Shown here: one piece after another, positions 35,456-47,700 of the stretch
Layout: each line of letters opens with the position of its first letter
Position numbering within the stretch: the stretch's first letter is position 1
Origin: Patiria pectinifera
Lineage: Eukaryota > Echinodermata > Asteroidea > Valvatida > Asterinidae
Direction: 5' to 3'
Length of the DNA: 64,000 bases
Assembly (NCBI GenBank): GCA_029964075.1
Contig: CM057142.1
Coordinates: forward strand, 27,096,392 to 27,160,391
Position numbers and translations under genes: made by a program
Notes under the pieces: model-generated
Seen by the model: the letters and a program-made list of their open reading frames with translations, nothing else
Databases searched by the model: none
Told to the model about the DNA's origin: nothing

Positions 35456-36529
35456 CAGGAGACAAAAAAATTCTTGTATTTCTCAACAAATTATCGATTT
35501 ATCAGTTACAGAGTGTGGCAGGTACATTTTGCACCCCCCCTCCCAACTCGTTAAATTTACACCACTATGACTTCGCGCCTCTTTTTCTCTGTTTTTCTCT
35601 TTTTTTCGCCCTATTTTTCTTCTTTTCCCCCTTTTTTTCCCTTTCCTTTCCCCCCTCGCGATGCCCATGCCCAGTTCTGTCCAAAAATACAATTCATAGA
35701 ATTCCATGAAAAAAAATGCGAAACATCCCCTCCCCCCGCCTTTTCTGACACGCTTAAACTGTTTACTGCTAATAATTGTCCGCTTTGCACAAAAATACGG
35801 ACATCGGCAGCTTTGTTAGGGGATATATGCATATTCTGTGATAAAGGCCTAGTGTTAATAACCGCTGTAGAATAGCTTTACTTTTTGGTGTCAGAGCAGG
35901 GGAGGGGTTCGAACCCCCCCCCCCCCCAAAGGAGGGTTGGATTTAACGCCTCACGAAAAAAATACTCCCTTTCAGAGCCGAAACAGAACTGCAGGAGACG
36001 GCGGCGGAAGGCGCGTGCTGCTGCCGAAAGCTTCTGAAGAAATGCAGGGTCATCCCCGATGTCATTGCACACAACTTGATCATGTGCTGCGCAAAACGAT
36101 CGAGGAGGTGAAGGTGCGGATCCGGGGGGGGGGGGTCCCCCAGCTCTGTCAACTGTTTACTGGTAACAATGTCCGCTTTGCACAAAAATACGGACATCGT
36201 CAACTTTGTTAGGGGTGTATGCACATTCTGTGGTATATGCCTAGTGTTAATATTCATCGGATTTGAACAGCGCCCCCATGGAAAGTATAGTGCGATCTCC
36301 CCCGCCTTACCACCTTTTGATTTTCGGAGGCCAAATGTCATTGCACACTACTCGATCATGTGTTGCGCAAAACGATCGAGGAGGTGCAGGCGCGGATCTG
36401 AGGGAGGGGGTCCCCCACCTCCATGGGCGTCGCCAGGGCTTTTTCTAACGGGGGCAAAAAAAAATTCCAAAAATATTCTTGTATTTCTCAACAAATTTTC
36501 GATTGATCAGTTAAAGAGGGGGGGGGCAG

Positions 36530-37365
36530 GGATTTTTCATAAAAATTGGCCAAAAATATGAGTTTCTTTTTAATGATATATCTGTCCCTAAATCGAGTTG
36601 GAATGCGTACCAGGGTCTTTTACGAGTGTTTCCAGGACGTTTGGAGCAATTTCATTTTTTGACCAAAATTGACAAAAATTGCAAGGGGTTAGCCTTACAT
36701 TTTTCATAAAAATTGGCTAAAATATGAATTTCTTTTTAATAATATATCTGTCCCTAAATCGAGTTGAAATGTGTTCCAGGGTCCCTTAGGAGTCCTTCCA
36801 AGAAGTTTGGAGCATTTTCAGTTTTGGAAGAAAATTGACAAAAATTGCAAGGGGTTAGCCTAACATTTTTCATGAAAATTAGCTAATATATGATTTTCGT
36901 TTTAATGATATATCTGTCCCTAAATCGAATTGGAATGTGTGCCAGGGTCTTTTACGAGTCTTTCCAGAAAGTTTGGAGCATGTTCATTTTTGGAAGAAAA
37001 TTGACAAAAATTGCAAGGGGTTAGCCTTACATTTTTTTTAATAAGAATTGGCTAAAATATGAATTTCTTTTTAATGATATATCTGTCCCTAAATCGAAAT
37101 GGAATGTGTTCCAGGGGCCCTTAGGAGTCTTTCCAGGTAGTTTGGAGCAATTTCATTTCTTTGACGAAAATTGACAAAAATTGCAAAGGGTTAGCCTTGC
37201 TTTTTTCATAAAATTAGGCTAAAATATGAATTTCTTTTTAATGACATATCTGTCCCTGAATCGAGTTGGAATGTGTTCGAGGGTCCCTCAGGAGTCTTTC
37301 CAGGACGTTTGGACCAATTTAATTTTTTGACCAAAATTGACAAAAATTGCAAGGGGTTAGCCTTG
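36530..37365. repeat. Satellite monomers, old block, run D
   Basis: Five monomers with landmarks near 36569, 36738, 36907, 37076 and 37243, again bracketed by dyad segments (36350 and 37447). Confidence 0.8.
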
Positions 37366-37484
37366 CAGGAGACGGCAGCGGAAGGCACGTGCTGCTGCCG
37401 AAAGCTTCTGAAGAAAAGCAGGGTCATCCCCGATGTCATTGCACACTACTCGATCATGTGTTGCGCAAAACGATCGAGGAGGAA

Positions 37485-38036
37485 CAGGCGCGGATCTGGG
37501 GGAGGGGTCCCCCATCTCCATGGGCGTCGCCAGGACTTTTTCTAGAGGGGGCAAAAAAAAATTCTCAAAAAATTCTTGTATTTCTCAACAAATTCTCGAT
37601 TTATCAGTTAAAGAGGGTGGCAGGTACATTTTGCACCACCCCCCCCCCCCCACTCGTTAAATTTACACCGCTATGACTTCCCGCCTCTTTTTCTCTCTTT
37701 TTTCCCCTTTTTTTCCTTTAGCTCCCCCCTCCTTGCCCCCCTCGCGATGCCCATGCCCAGTTCTGTCCAAAAAAACAATTCATAGAATTCCGTGGAAAAA
37801 AATGCGAAACACACCCCCCCCCCCTTTCTAACACGCTTAAACTGTTTACTGGTAATAATGTCCGCTTTGCACAAAAATACGGACTTCGGCAGCTTTGTTA
37901 GGGGGTATATGCATATTCTGTGATATAGGCCTAGTGTAAATAACCGCTGTAGAATAGTTTTACTTTTTTGTGTCAGAGCAGGGGAGGGGTTCGAAACCCC
38001 CCCCCCCAAAAAAAACTTCCTCAGGATCCGCTCCTG
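37485..38036. mobile_element. hAT-like element, 552 bp, second old copy
   Basis: Same termini as the 30902-31507 copy (CAGGCGCGGATC and GGATCCGCTCCTG) and the same internal order, supporting a real element boundary at both ends. Confidence 0.4.
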
Positions 38037-38252
38037 CATGTTACTGACTGTAAAAAAAAGCAAGTCAGTAAAAGACCCATGCAATGGATTTTTTTCCAAT
38101 TCAATCCACTTGACTTTGTTTTTCATTTTGAATTTCCAGTTTTAAGGGTGTGGACTTTGTTATCTTGCGTTTTTTCCCCCTATTTTGCGAATGACTATAT
38201 TTGTTGGGAATGTTCACAATTAAACAAACGTTATTTGAAAGATGTAAATAAT

Positions 38253-38938
38253 GTATTACAATGTACATCTTTGTTTTCCCCCGGTATAATATGGCGTTTT
38301 TACGTCTATTGGAAATTGCGCCATTAATAATGGTAGTCATATTGATCGAACGAAACTCCGTTTTAATTATAGTCAATTATGAATTGATTCATGACATAGA
38401 CCTCTGTTTCCTTTTCAAAACTACCGTACATCTACCGAGCAGATGTAAATATCAAACTAAACCAAAGTATAAAAGATAGAGGATAAAAAAAAATCAAAAA
38501 GTTATGTGCTAGTCAAGCTTTCAGGGATCGGTCTGAGCCATAACAATGCCCCAGCCGATCCCTTAGTTCTCTTCCGGGGTCTCGGCGTCCCCGACCAATA
38601 CACACTTCCTTCCCTATCCATCCATGTAACCCCGGAGGGCCAGGCACCATGTAAAAGCAAAGAGCTAGGGAGGAACAGGGCGGCCCCTAAACCCTGATCC
38701 TCCGAGTGGACCAAATGCCCTGAACCTGTACGAAGGCGCCAACCTGGAACTCGCGGACAGTACCAGCAGCAGTGCTTACCGGTTAAGCTAAGGTACTGTT
38801 GGTATTTTACGACGGGAAATTAAACATCTTATATAATGACTGAACGAGTGCGATTAAAACCAAAAAGACACCGAGGGGATTCGAACCCGTGCCCCGCGCG
38901 ATGCATGGACGGCGATTCTAACCACTAGGCCATTCGGC
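38253..38938. repeat. Patch nearly identical to the young array units
   Basis: Within the diverged old block, this ~690-bp stretch matches young-unit sequence (for example 8097-8780) with only a few differences, while flanks on both sides differ much more. It contains the SINE candidate with its tRNA-like head at 38867-38938, where the A-box region reads GGCCTAGTGGTTAGAATC, closer to a functional tRNA promoter than in the array. Confidence 0.7.
38514..38938 (-). mobile_element. tRNA-derived SINE candidate, old-block copy
   Basis: Best preserved head of the family in this window (A-box TAGTGGTTAGAATC, B-box GGTTCGAATCCC on the minus strand). It may represent the source type of the SINE before it was trapped in the tandem unit. 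Confidence 0.5.
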
Positions 38939-39193
38939 ATTCTTAGAATTCTTCTCAAAAATAGTAGGCGGAGAAACGTGGCACATCGGTGGGTCCATCT
39001 GTTTGGGCTCCATGGACGAAAAGAAGTAGACATTTCGGGCAATAATGAGCCCACTGTTTTCATTTCTTTGGAAAATTGTATACGGCAGCCTCGTTAGTCG
39101 TAGGCCTACGTGTGCTAAACGTGCTTCTCGATCGTTACGCAACAATGGAAACTATTATTATGCAGGCCTTTTTTGAAAAAGACATCAGGCGTG

Positions 39194-39370
39194 CAGGGGC
39201 GGATCCTTGAATTTTGGCGGGGGGAGGGGTCAGGCCCGTTAGAGATGTTTATATCCGATTGTTGCGGACAGGCGGACCTTATCATTATTATAATTGTTAT
39301 AGATGTTCATTTTTTGTGTGCGCCAGAATGTGGATGAGAGTTGGTGGTGGGGGGGGGGGTTCCGCACCTG
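39194..39370. mobile_element. hAT-like non-autonomous element, old-block copy
   Basis: Starts CAGGGGCGGATCC and ends TTCCGCACCTG, with a shortened G-rich interior. It shares AGGCCCGTTAGAGATGTTTA with the unit 1 copy, where units 2-5 read differently. Confidence 0.45.
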
Positions 39371-39963
39371 ACTTCTTCTCTTTGTATTTCGACAGACACA
39401 GATTCTCAACTCCCCTTCTACTATTTTAAAAGCGTACGGACGTCTTTAAAAAGAAAACAATTTTTACGGATTTGTTTGTAAACACTGTATATCAGGCCTA
39501 CATGCATATTCCGTTCGCTGTTCCCAACAGTCCTTCGTCAGCCTATTATCACATATTATTTTCGTGAAAAACAATATCAACTTTAAAATCTAATCCTTAT
39601 TAAATTAAAAAAAAACGACTTTTAAAATGTAGACGAAAACAGCGTTACACCAGGAGACCACATTACAATAGGAGCGCTGTTCATGATACCAATGTGCATC
39701 TTAATACGCATAGCGCTTCGCTCGAACACCCGCCCTGCAAACAGCTAGGGCCTAGGGCGCTTGGCCGGGAAGGGCTGACGAGTTTAACGGAATCTTGTGA
39801 AGGACGGTGGGGATGGCATTCTGGGTAAATTATCGTGGCCTATATATAAAGACATAATTAAAGCTGCTGTAGCTGTTTAAAGGATGCAGGCTAGTCCGAT
39901 TCCCCAGACCCCATTGTCCTTTGGACTTCAAAAAATATCTTTAGGGTGGCAGACCAGTAAATA

Positions 39964-40810
39964 GCTCAGCCATTTAATCACTAATTCACGGTGGAAACTA
40001 TATGATAACACTACACATAAACCTTTGTCAATACTGTATCAATCTGCACAATTCTTTAAATACAATAAAACAGCAATGCCAGGAATTATGAACACATAAA
40101 GCATGCAAATACTGTGGCTATGCTGAATAACTTATGGCAGCTCATCATTATCATTCACGTGTTTACATAAATCCGAGTCAAAAAATCGCCCTAAAATACC
40201 TCTAATTCAGCTAAATAAAGAGAGGAAGTATTTCAAAAATACAGGCGATGCGCTAAACAAGGATGGCAGTTGATGAGAATATATTTTTTGAGACGCAAAA
40301 TTCTGTAAACAACGTGGGTTAAACTTGTGAGAACTACCAGTGAGAAAAACAGACTGCATGTATTGCAATGGTAAATAGAGGGCGCTGTTTAACATAAAAC
40401 AAAACTGGACAAACAGTCCAAAATATAAGGATCGACAGTTCATGAATGAAAAACTTAATGTTGACAAAGCGATAAAAAAAAATTAGTGGGTTCTCATTCC
40501 AAATTATGAATTAAATGAAAATGTAAAATTAATACAACTTTTATAAAAGATTTAAATAAGCCTTCGAGCAGGAAATGATTTGGGCAAGAAGCTAAAACTT
40601 AACTAGCATGGAGCTACACAATGGCACCCTGTCAATTTTGAACATCATGAGATTTCTCTTGTTTGAAATAGGCAACAGTTTTCAGTTTTACTTTTATGTG
40701 ACACACTAATAATAATGAAGAAATGCATTTACATTTATGTAATACAAAAAAAAGTAGTGAATATAAGCGCATGGGTCTGTCGGAAACAAGGTACTTAAAG
40801 AGGCCCAACA
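39964..40810. other. Non-coding stretch, no genes recognised
   Basis: AT-rich unique DNA after the end of the repeat block. Minus-strand open frames at 40207-40467 and 40632-40874 show no family motif. Confidence 0.4.
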
Positions 40811-40930
40811 TTAGTCCCACTAACTGGGGCGCTAGAAGATAGAACTCCTTTTTTGACATTTGGGAGTCCAACATCCCATTGGTAAAAAAACAAGGAGTTC
40901 CGTTGCGCCCCAGTAGTAGTGGTGGGACTA
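40811..40930. mobile_element. Small hairpin element (~120 bp)
   Basis: Left TTAGTCCCAC, ACTGGGGCGC and GAACTCCTTTTTT are mirrored on the right by AAAAAACAAGGAGTTCC, GCGCCCCAGT and GTGGGACTA. Inverted blocks are separated by short unmatched spacers, as in a decayed foldback element or MITE. Confidence 0.5.
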
Positions 40931-42004
40931 GCCGAACATGTCAGTACATGTACAACTCCGAGTCGTCAGGGTTGTGGAACTATAAATTGAAACCAATTCG
41001 TTTTCCCTCTGTCACTTCGAGGTAAGTTTCCACGAAAGTGCAAAAGGCCCATCTCGTGACAATTAGTTGACATCAAATTTCGTCATGATAAACATCCCGT
41101 TTCGTTATTCTGTTAAATTCCTCATACAACGGCCTCGAAATTCTTCTGCTTCAGTGAATCAGACGACCAAACTTTTGGTCCGTTACCAAGCCACTGGCGG
41201 TTTTGCATTAGCGCAGGGATGAGACGGGAACCAGATCAACCACAGACACGCACACGCATAGCAGACATTCCCCAATCATTCATCGCATGCGGAGCGATAC
41301 ACCTGTAGATCTGACCCAATTTTTGGGCAAATGACTAAACAAAAGTACAGCTAAACCTTTCAAAGCGAACCCATTGAAGTTTTCTGGAGAGGAATGCACT
41401 CCTTCCTGTTGTATTTAGAGGAAGTAATTGCCAGCCATTGCTACTTCAGTGAGATGAATTAGTTCCGGCGGAATTAGACTGTTTTTGTGTGAAACGGCCA
41501 CAGCTAGCATGCACTGCATGAACTGTGTGTGTACAATGTACATGTGTAAAGCAGCCGGCAAGTGGTGTGTCAAATGAGCATGGGACTGGGGCTACGGATC
41601 ATACGATTGTGCGATGTTAAAATTGGGATTTATATGATATGATTGAGTGCTCCTCAGCTACATACCGTGAGTAAGTATATTTGTTAACTGTAGCTCTAGC
41701 TTGTTATTTAAACCGCTCTTAATCATTCGATTTCTGCTTTGCTTTGCGCCTTTGCGTAGTGTGTTATGACATGCAAAGCATTACGTTGTGTACAATTTAC
41801 ATGCAACATCCGTATTCGATCATAGCCTCACAGTCACACATGCTGTTTTGCACAGGTTGCCATGGGAGTTGACATTAAGAAAGCACAGTCATTGTTTCAA
41901 GACGTTCAAGTTATATATCAGGCTTTGTCAAGTTTTCTTCTGGATTAATTATTAGTTCTAGTATTACTAGTTAGAAATAAATAGTTTACTGTTTTTAAAC
42001 AAAC
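40931..42004. other. Unique non-coding stretch upstream of the phosphatase gene
   Basis: No exon can be supported. It might contain distal promoter or 5' UTR sequence for the phosphatase gene, since its start codon lies in an internal-looking exon 2.6 kb further on. GAGGTAAGTTTCC near 41019 is donor-like, but nothing else backs it. Confidence 0.3.
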
Positions 42005-42410
42005 GGGGTGCTGTGGTCCAATGGTTACGGTGTTCGACTCGTGTGCTGTGGTACACGGGTTCGAATCCTGACCGTGGGAACATGGTGCTTGTGCTCTTGA
42101 GCAAGGCACTTTACCACTATTGCTTCGTCCTTCGGATGGGACGCAAAGCCGTAGGTCCCGTGTGTTGTGTAATGCACGTTAAAGAACCCAGTAACACTTG
42201 TCGCTAAGAGAAGGGGTTCGCCCCGGTGTTTCTGGCAGTGGCCGCAGCACCTTGTAAACCCTGGTGCCACATAATGGATCTCATATCTCTCATGTACTTC
42301 ATTCATCTAATTATAGACATAACTCCCAGTGCCTTGAGTACCTCAGTACTCCGTTGCGATAATGCCTGAATAGGTTTCTGCAACGTAGCCATACAGATAC
42401 AGATACAGAC
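42005..42410 (+). mobile_element. tRNA-derived SINE with a conserved metazoan-type core
   Basis: The head has an A-box-like TGGTCCAATGGTTACGG and B-box GGGTTCGAATCC. The body contains CTTGAGCAAGGCACTTTACC, CGTCCTTCGGATGGGACG and GCACGTTAAAGAACCC, strings I associate with a SINE core widespread in animals (DeuSINE- or MetaSINE-like; superfamily not settled here). It ends in an AGATAC-type simple repeat near 42398. There is no acceptor-stem pairing, so it is not a tRNA gene. Confidence 0.75.
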
Positions 42411-43851
42411 AGAAACATGTTATTGTTAATTCAATTTGTAAATATTTTGCTACCAATATATAAATGACTGAACTCTGAAGTGAATGACATGTTTTTAATT
42501 TGATCGTCGCGTGATTGAGGGTGGGTGAGGGTTCTTTGTTTGATGACATATATTACCAACATGGGTGACATCCTAACTCAACCGCCAGGCTGCCCCACTT
42601 CTTTAAACATTGTCTCATCAGTGATATTAAGAAAAAGATATTAGGCCTAGTTGTGTAGGCTGTCATGGCTGTAGGCAGGCCTGCCCTATCCCACTGACTC
42701 AATGTCATTTTTGTTGCAGCTGGCCACCACTCTAATTTAGCCGTGCAGTTTCTTTGTGCTGATGTTTATTATGGATAACATGTTGATCTGATTTCATATA
42801 AATGTATTGTGTAGTCACTGCATACTACTAGTAATCTGAATGTGCATGCATGTACATGTTCCTCTGATTTTTTTATTGTGGTGGAAAAATAGGAGATTTC
42901 AAAATCCAGTTATCATATTTTATTTCAAACCAAATAACGGTTGTCTGATTTCATCAGAAGTTCCCATTCAGATCACAGTCATGCCAACGAAAAAGTGAGG
43001 TGCCACACATTGAAGACCGATGAATAAAAACTATGATTTGGTAGGCCTAAGGTTTGCAGGATGAATGACCACTGACAGGTCTTTACAAAAACACTCCTGA
43101 GCAGTAGTGTTGATAAAAATGGGTGGGAACTTTCCAATCAGATGTGGGCAGGCTATTCATGAACCAAGAAGACAGCTAGTGTGCCAATGTTCCAGTTGTT
43201 GTCTTTAGCTCGTGTTCCAAAAAAAAGGGCCAGATTTTTCAAGGGTTGGTTTCGAATAGCCAGTTACCAAAATCCAAACCAAATACCGGTAGTATCGTAG
43301 AATTCACACCAAACTTTAAAATACATGTACATGTATCTGGATTTTTATTTCCACCACTATTTTATGAACGGGGATCAATAAATACAACAAACACATGGAT
43401 GCACACTTTTTAAGTCAATAGCATTTTTTGACAAAACATGTTCAATTGCCCCATGTACATTTGTATGTATCTGGTTCTGGTTCTGGTTGAGTCGGTGAAA
43501 TTCACTCAAGAATATCACACCAACTTTGACCTTTATACATGTACATAGTATGCATGCACACTACACATATTACATGTCTGACAGCTACATCAGTACATGT
43601 ACTCAACATTCCAACACTTTCATGCTTGGCTTGTCTAATTGGCAAAGAAACATTTAAAATATGTCAAACAAGGGTCAAGGTGTCCCAAAATTCCATCTGC
43701 ATCCATTCCATGGGCCTTTGGCCAAGAAAAGGTCAAATGAAAATTTTAATGTAGAAAATGTTGGATGGTGGGGTAAAATGTTAGAACTGGACTACATGTA
43801 CACCTTTGGTTTGGTGTAGATTTAAAATTAATTTGTTGTTGTTATGCTTCT
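42411..43851. other. Non-coding stretch with scattered ACATGTAC motifs
   Basis: No exon or named repeat seen. Several copies of TACATGTA occur (43323-43336, 43540-43600, 43795). TCTGGTTCTGGTTCTGGTTG at 43470-43489 is a short hexamer repeat. Confidence 0.4.
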
Positions 43852-44214
43852 TTAGCCCTTTTCACACTAGACAAATCTCAGGGTTGACGCAGGGTTAAAA
43901 ACATGCATCGTTTCACACTTGAAGAATTTCAACCCTGCGTCAACCCTGCGTCAACCCCAAGATTGATTTCGCCCCGGGTTGAACTCAACCCTGCTCCAGA
44001 CAAGGGTTGAGATTTTCAACCCGGGTTGAAATTCTTGCCAGGGTTCAAAACAGTAGTAACTGAGCATGATAAGCTTGATTTGCATGGAACAAGTGTGAAA
44101 CGATGCGGGGTTGAACACGGGTTGAAAAATCAAAAACTCAACCCAGGGCGGCACTGGGTTCGCCCAGGGTTGAGTTCAACCCGGGTTGAGAGGCTCTAGT
44201 GTGAAAAGGGCTAA
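43852..44214. mobile_element. TIR element rich in AACCCGGGTTG, copy 1 (363 bp)
   Basis: Begins TTAGCCCTTTTCACACTAG and ends with its exact complement. A second nested pair (GCATCGTTTCACACTTG near 43905, CAAGTGTGAAACGATGC near 44090) lies inside. The interior is many copies of CAACCCTG and CAACCCGGGTTG in both orientations. It is non-coding, hence a MITE. No clear target duplication. Confidence 0.8.
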
Positions 44215-44597
44215 TATTGTGAATTGTACATTTTGATGTCCTCTTTGTTTTCAACCCATGTTTGGTCTCCATGCAAGGTGTATTGGTAGATCACATTGAA
44301 GTGAAAAGGAACCAGATTGGGATCATGCTTGCCATTCCTTGTTTGTACTGAAATCTTTCATTGACTTTTTACTTTTCTTGTCCATACATAGATATCGGCA
44401 ATCTATCACGCGTCAATCAGATGGAAAGATGCACACATCTTGTAACTAGTGGGACTGGGAGTGCAATGCATACCCGGACATTGAAAACAGATTGAGAAAC
44501 TCTGCCTTTTCTCAGGAGGAGAAGTTTAACTTAAAAAAAAAACCCGACTTGGTTCTTCTGGATGCCCTCCCGTGACTGGGGAGTAAGTCCCATCAAA
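44215..44597 (+). other. Likely 5' UTR exon region of the phosphatase gene
   Basis: A good 3' splice site (TTTTTACTTTTCTTGTCCATACATAG) ends at 44391, so the exon bearing the start codon may begin at 44392. Further ATGs occur before the chosen start, including one in frame at 44562. Inferred from sequence only. Confidence 0.35.
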
Positions 44598-44771
44598 ATG
44601 CCGTTTGGCTTGCGTCTGAAGAAAACCCGGCGGTACAATGTGACGGGCAAAAACTCCTTTGTCATAAGGATTGAGCTCTTGGATAACACGCTCTTGGAAT
44701 TAACGCTGACATCGGAGAGCCTGGGACAAGATTGCTTGGATACCATTGCGCAGAGACTGCAGCTTGAAGAG
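44598..44771 (+). CDS. PTPN14/21: Phosphatase gene coding exon 1 (residues 1-58)
   Basis: Encodes the conserved N-terminus and the first part of FERM F1, ending RLQLEE before GTGGGT. The start at 44598 (context ATCAAAATGCC, A at -3) was preferred over an in-frame ATG at 44562 because the family begins MPFGL and the upstream ATG has T at -3. Confidence 0.88.
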
Positions 44772-47700
44772 GTGGGTGTGTCTCAATTATTTTCCCCATA
44801 GATGCGTATATAACTGTCATTCCTCCTTCCTCCACCCAAGGTCAACCGGAAACTTAGCAAAAAGTGACCCGTGCCAGCAGCATAGTTCATTTCCATTAGG
44901 GAATTAAGACTGATCCTGAAAAAAAAACCTTTTCACTCTAGAGCCTCTCAACCCGGGTTGAACTCAACCCTGGGCGAACCCATCCCCGGGTTGAGTTTTT
45001 TATTGTTCAACCCCGCGTTCAACCCCCCATCGTTTCACACTTGTTTCATGCAAATCAAGCTCATCATGCTCAGTTACTTACTGTTTTGAACCCTGGCAAG
45101 AATTTCAACCCGAGTTGAAAATCTCCACCCTGGTCTGGAGCAGGGTTGAGTTCAACCCGGGGCGAAATCAATCTGGGGGTGGACGCAGGGTGAAACTGAT
45201 GAATATTTTCAACCCTGCGTCAACCCTGTGTCAACCCCGAGATTTGTCCTCATTTGATACTAGACTTACATACGTGCTTGGGTAGATCAGGCCAGGAAAG
45301 CTACATTAAGAATATATGTGCGGGAGCTGGTTAGTGTGCGTACCACTGGTACACATACATGGCAAAATGAGGCACAACTCAATTTCAGCAGATTAGTACT
45401 GAAACCATGGTGCCACCACATGACAGGAACACACGTTTTTGGCACTTCTTTCCTCCAGAACGTCTTGCAGTTTTAACAGCCGAGTAGTGCTGAGCGTGCA
45501 TAGTTGTGCACGGAGTCCACAGGACCTTGGACGGGTCTTCCAAGATCTTACATTATGACAAAAAGTAACTAAGGCCAAAAAAAAAAAGTCTCCGGTTTCT
45601 GGTATGGAGCTTGCCCCCAAAAGTGGTGCGGCGACGCGGCTTTTTTTTTTTTTACCTGTTTTTTTTTTTTTTTTTTGGCTTCAAATGTCGGCTGATGACT
45701 GCAAATGGTGCCCGACTCAACTTAGTGCAAATATATGGGAGTCCAGAGAGGCCACATAAATCTTATTCTCGATCATAACCCCATCCAAAAACACGTTAAA
45801 ATTGTGCAGCAGCAGAATTCCAGTCAAACCAGTGAGTTTGGCGGTTTTGAAACATCATCTTGTATTGAAAAAAAAACTTTTTTATTTTGCCGACGCGCAT
45901 GGCTACGGCGACGCGCGCGCATACCAGAAACCGGAGACTTTTTTTTTTTGGCCTAAGGTAATACATGTATCTTGTAAGCCATGTTGACCTTGTTAAATAT
46001 AAGATGCAAGCAAAATGTACATGTTTGACTTTGAAAGAGCTGTGCGTACAAGTCGTATTTCCTAGAGAATGCTGTATATGTACCTGAAAACCAAGCAACC
46101 AAAAGCTACCCACCATTTTTGAAACACTACAGCTACCGTTACTATTTTGTGTACATGTCCAAGAATGTAAAGTAACAGGTCTCCAGAACTGTGCTCACCA
46201 GGGGGTGACCTTGACATAATTTCTCAGATCAGGAAGGTCATCACAGCCAAGAGGTGGAGCGCCTGTGTATCAGTCACTTTCTAAATTAATATTTGGGCAC
46301 CATACTGGTACGTGTAGTGTCAAACAGAATGATTGAAACAGAATGATTTGAAAAGTGACAAGACTGTGTGCTACAATGTACATGTAGGCATGTACCGGTA
46401 TGTTCAACTTCAAGCTTCATGTTCAATGTACAGGGAAGTTTTTTGTGTTCAAGAACATTACGGGTCTTTGATCTACATGTACCATCTTACTTTTTGGAAA
46501 CTCTGGCCTTTTCACATCGGACAGATCTTGGGGTTTATCAGGATTGAAAACGTGGCATTTTACACTTGAAAATGATCAACCCTGCGCCAACCCTGAGATC
46601 GAATTTGTCCCGGGTTGAACTCAACCCTGCTCCAGACTGGTTGAGATTTCAACCCGGGTTAAAACTCTCGACAGGGTTAAAAACAGAAGTAACCGAGCAA
46701 AATGAGCTCAGTTTGCATGAAATAAGTACCGGTATGAAACAACACAGGTGAATGGGGGGTTGAAAAATCAAAAACTCCACCTGGAGCGGCACTGAGTTCG
46801 CCAAGGGTTGAGTTCAACCCAGGTTGATAGGCTCTAGTGTGAAAAGGTAAAACAAACACATGCACATGTGGCAGAACTACAAGTATTATACAATGCCACA
46901 TTCATCTACGGTACATGTACATGTACATCAGGTCCCAATTGCATGGATCTGCTAAGCAGAAAAATATTGCTTACCAAATTTATACAGTAAGCAGATATAA
47001 TCTCAGAACCAGTCACAAGCAAAATACATTGCATTACATTTTTGGCTTTGGAACTGTAGATACCTGCTGAGCAAATATTTTTCTTAAATCTCTGTGCTAA
47101 GCAGCTGATATTGCCCAGAGGCTAGCACTAAGCACTTAACATAACCGGGGCGACCGAAGACATTTTTTTAAGGATGTGGGAAAGACAACCTGCAATGTGA
47201 AATTCTTGGTGTGATGTGTCATGTCTGGCTGTCGAGGCAGGAGGTCTGGTTCAAGTGAGGTTATGCCTATGAGGCTTTACCGCTATCGCCACAGAGCTAT
47301 AAATTTGAAAAACGGTTGCGTTAGTCATTTGGATTGATACCGACGATCTCTTACTTGCTTTTAGTAATACCGTACACGTACAGCGTGTTCCATTTTTTTA
47401 TGTGAGCAGGCAAGTCTGTTGATGAGAGAAAAACGACTTCAAATCAATTGACCTGACGATTTACCAGATGTATAAATTTAGCACCGATTGTTATGTATTT
47501 AAACTTTGACAAGCGATACATCCCCATGAAATATGCCCTGGGCCTACGGTGACAGAAATTGTTTGGATGGCTCATTAGAATATAAATTAAAACATGCCGT
47601 TTTTAGTGGGATTATAAAATATTCAGTCAGATATGGTTTAAGTTGACTGCGTGCCCTGAGGTAAGATTGCAAATTGCCTTAGAGTGCAGTGGCAAATTGT

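Larger units (their letters stand above)
28688..39963. repeat. Older, rearranged relative of the 4.3-kb array
   Basis: Over 11 kb built from the same parts as the young array, but shuffled, with more substitutions and different monomer numbers. It starts in the middle of a unit (equivalent to about 3611 in unit 1) and ends at GACCAGTAAATAG (equivalent to about 1136). Block 31600-33640 follows unit positions about 640-2290 in order. Dyad segments appear near 28877, 29785, 30865, 33572, 33935, 36077, 36350 and 37447. Several open frames cross it, but none matches a known family. Confidence 0.85.

Noticed and set aside
40207-40467. Minus-strand open frame
   Set aside because: Short, compositionally random, no splice context or family similarity.
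42005-42080. Functional tRNA gene
   Set aside because: Box elements only. The body has the SINE core and a simple-repeat tail.
44562-44597. Upstream in-frame ATG as the phosphatase start
   Set aside because: Weak context, and family members begin at the MPFGL methionine. It remains possible, adding 12 residues.
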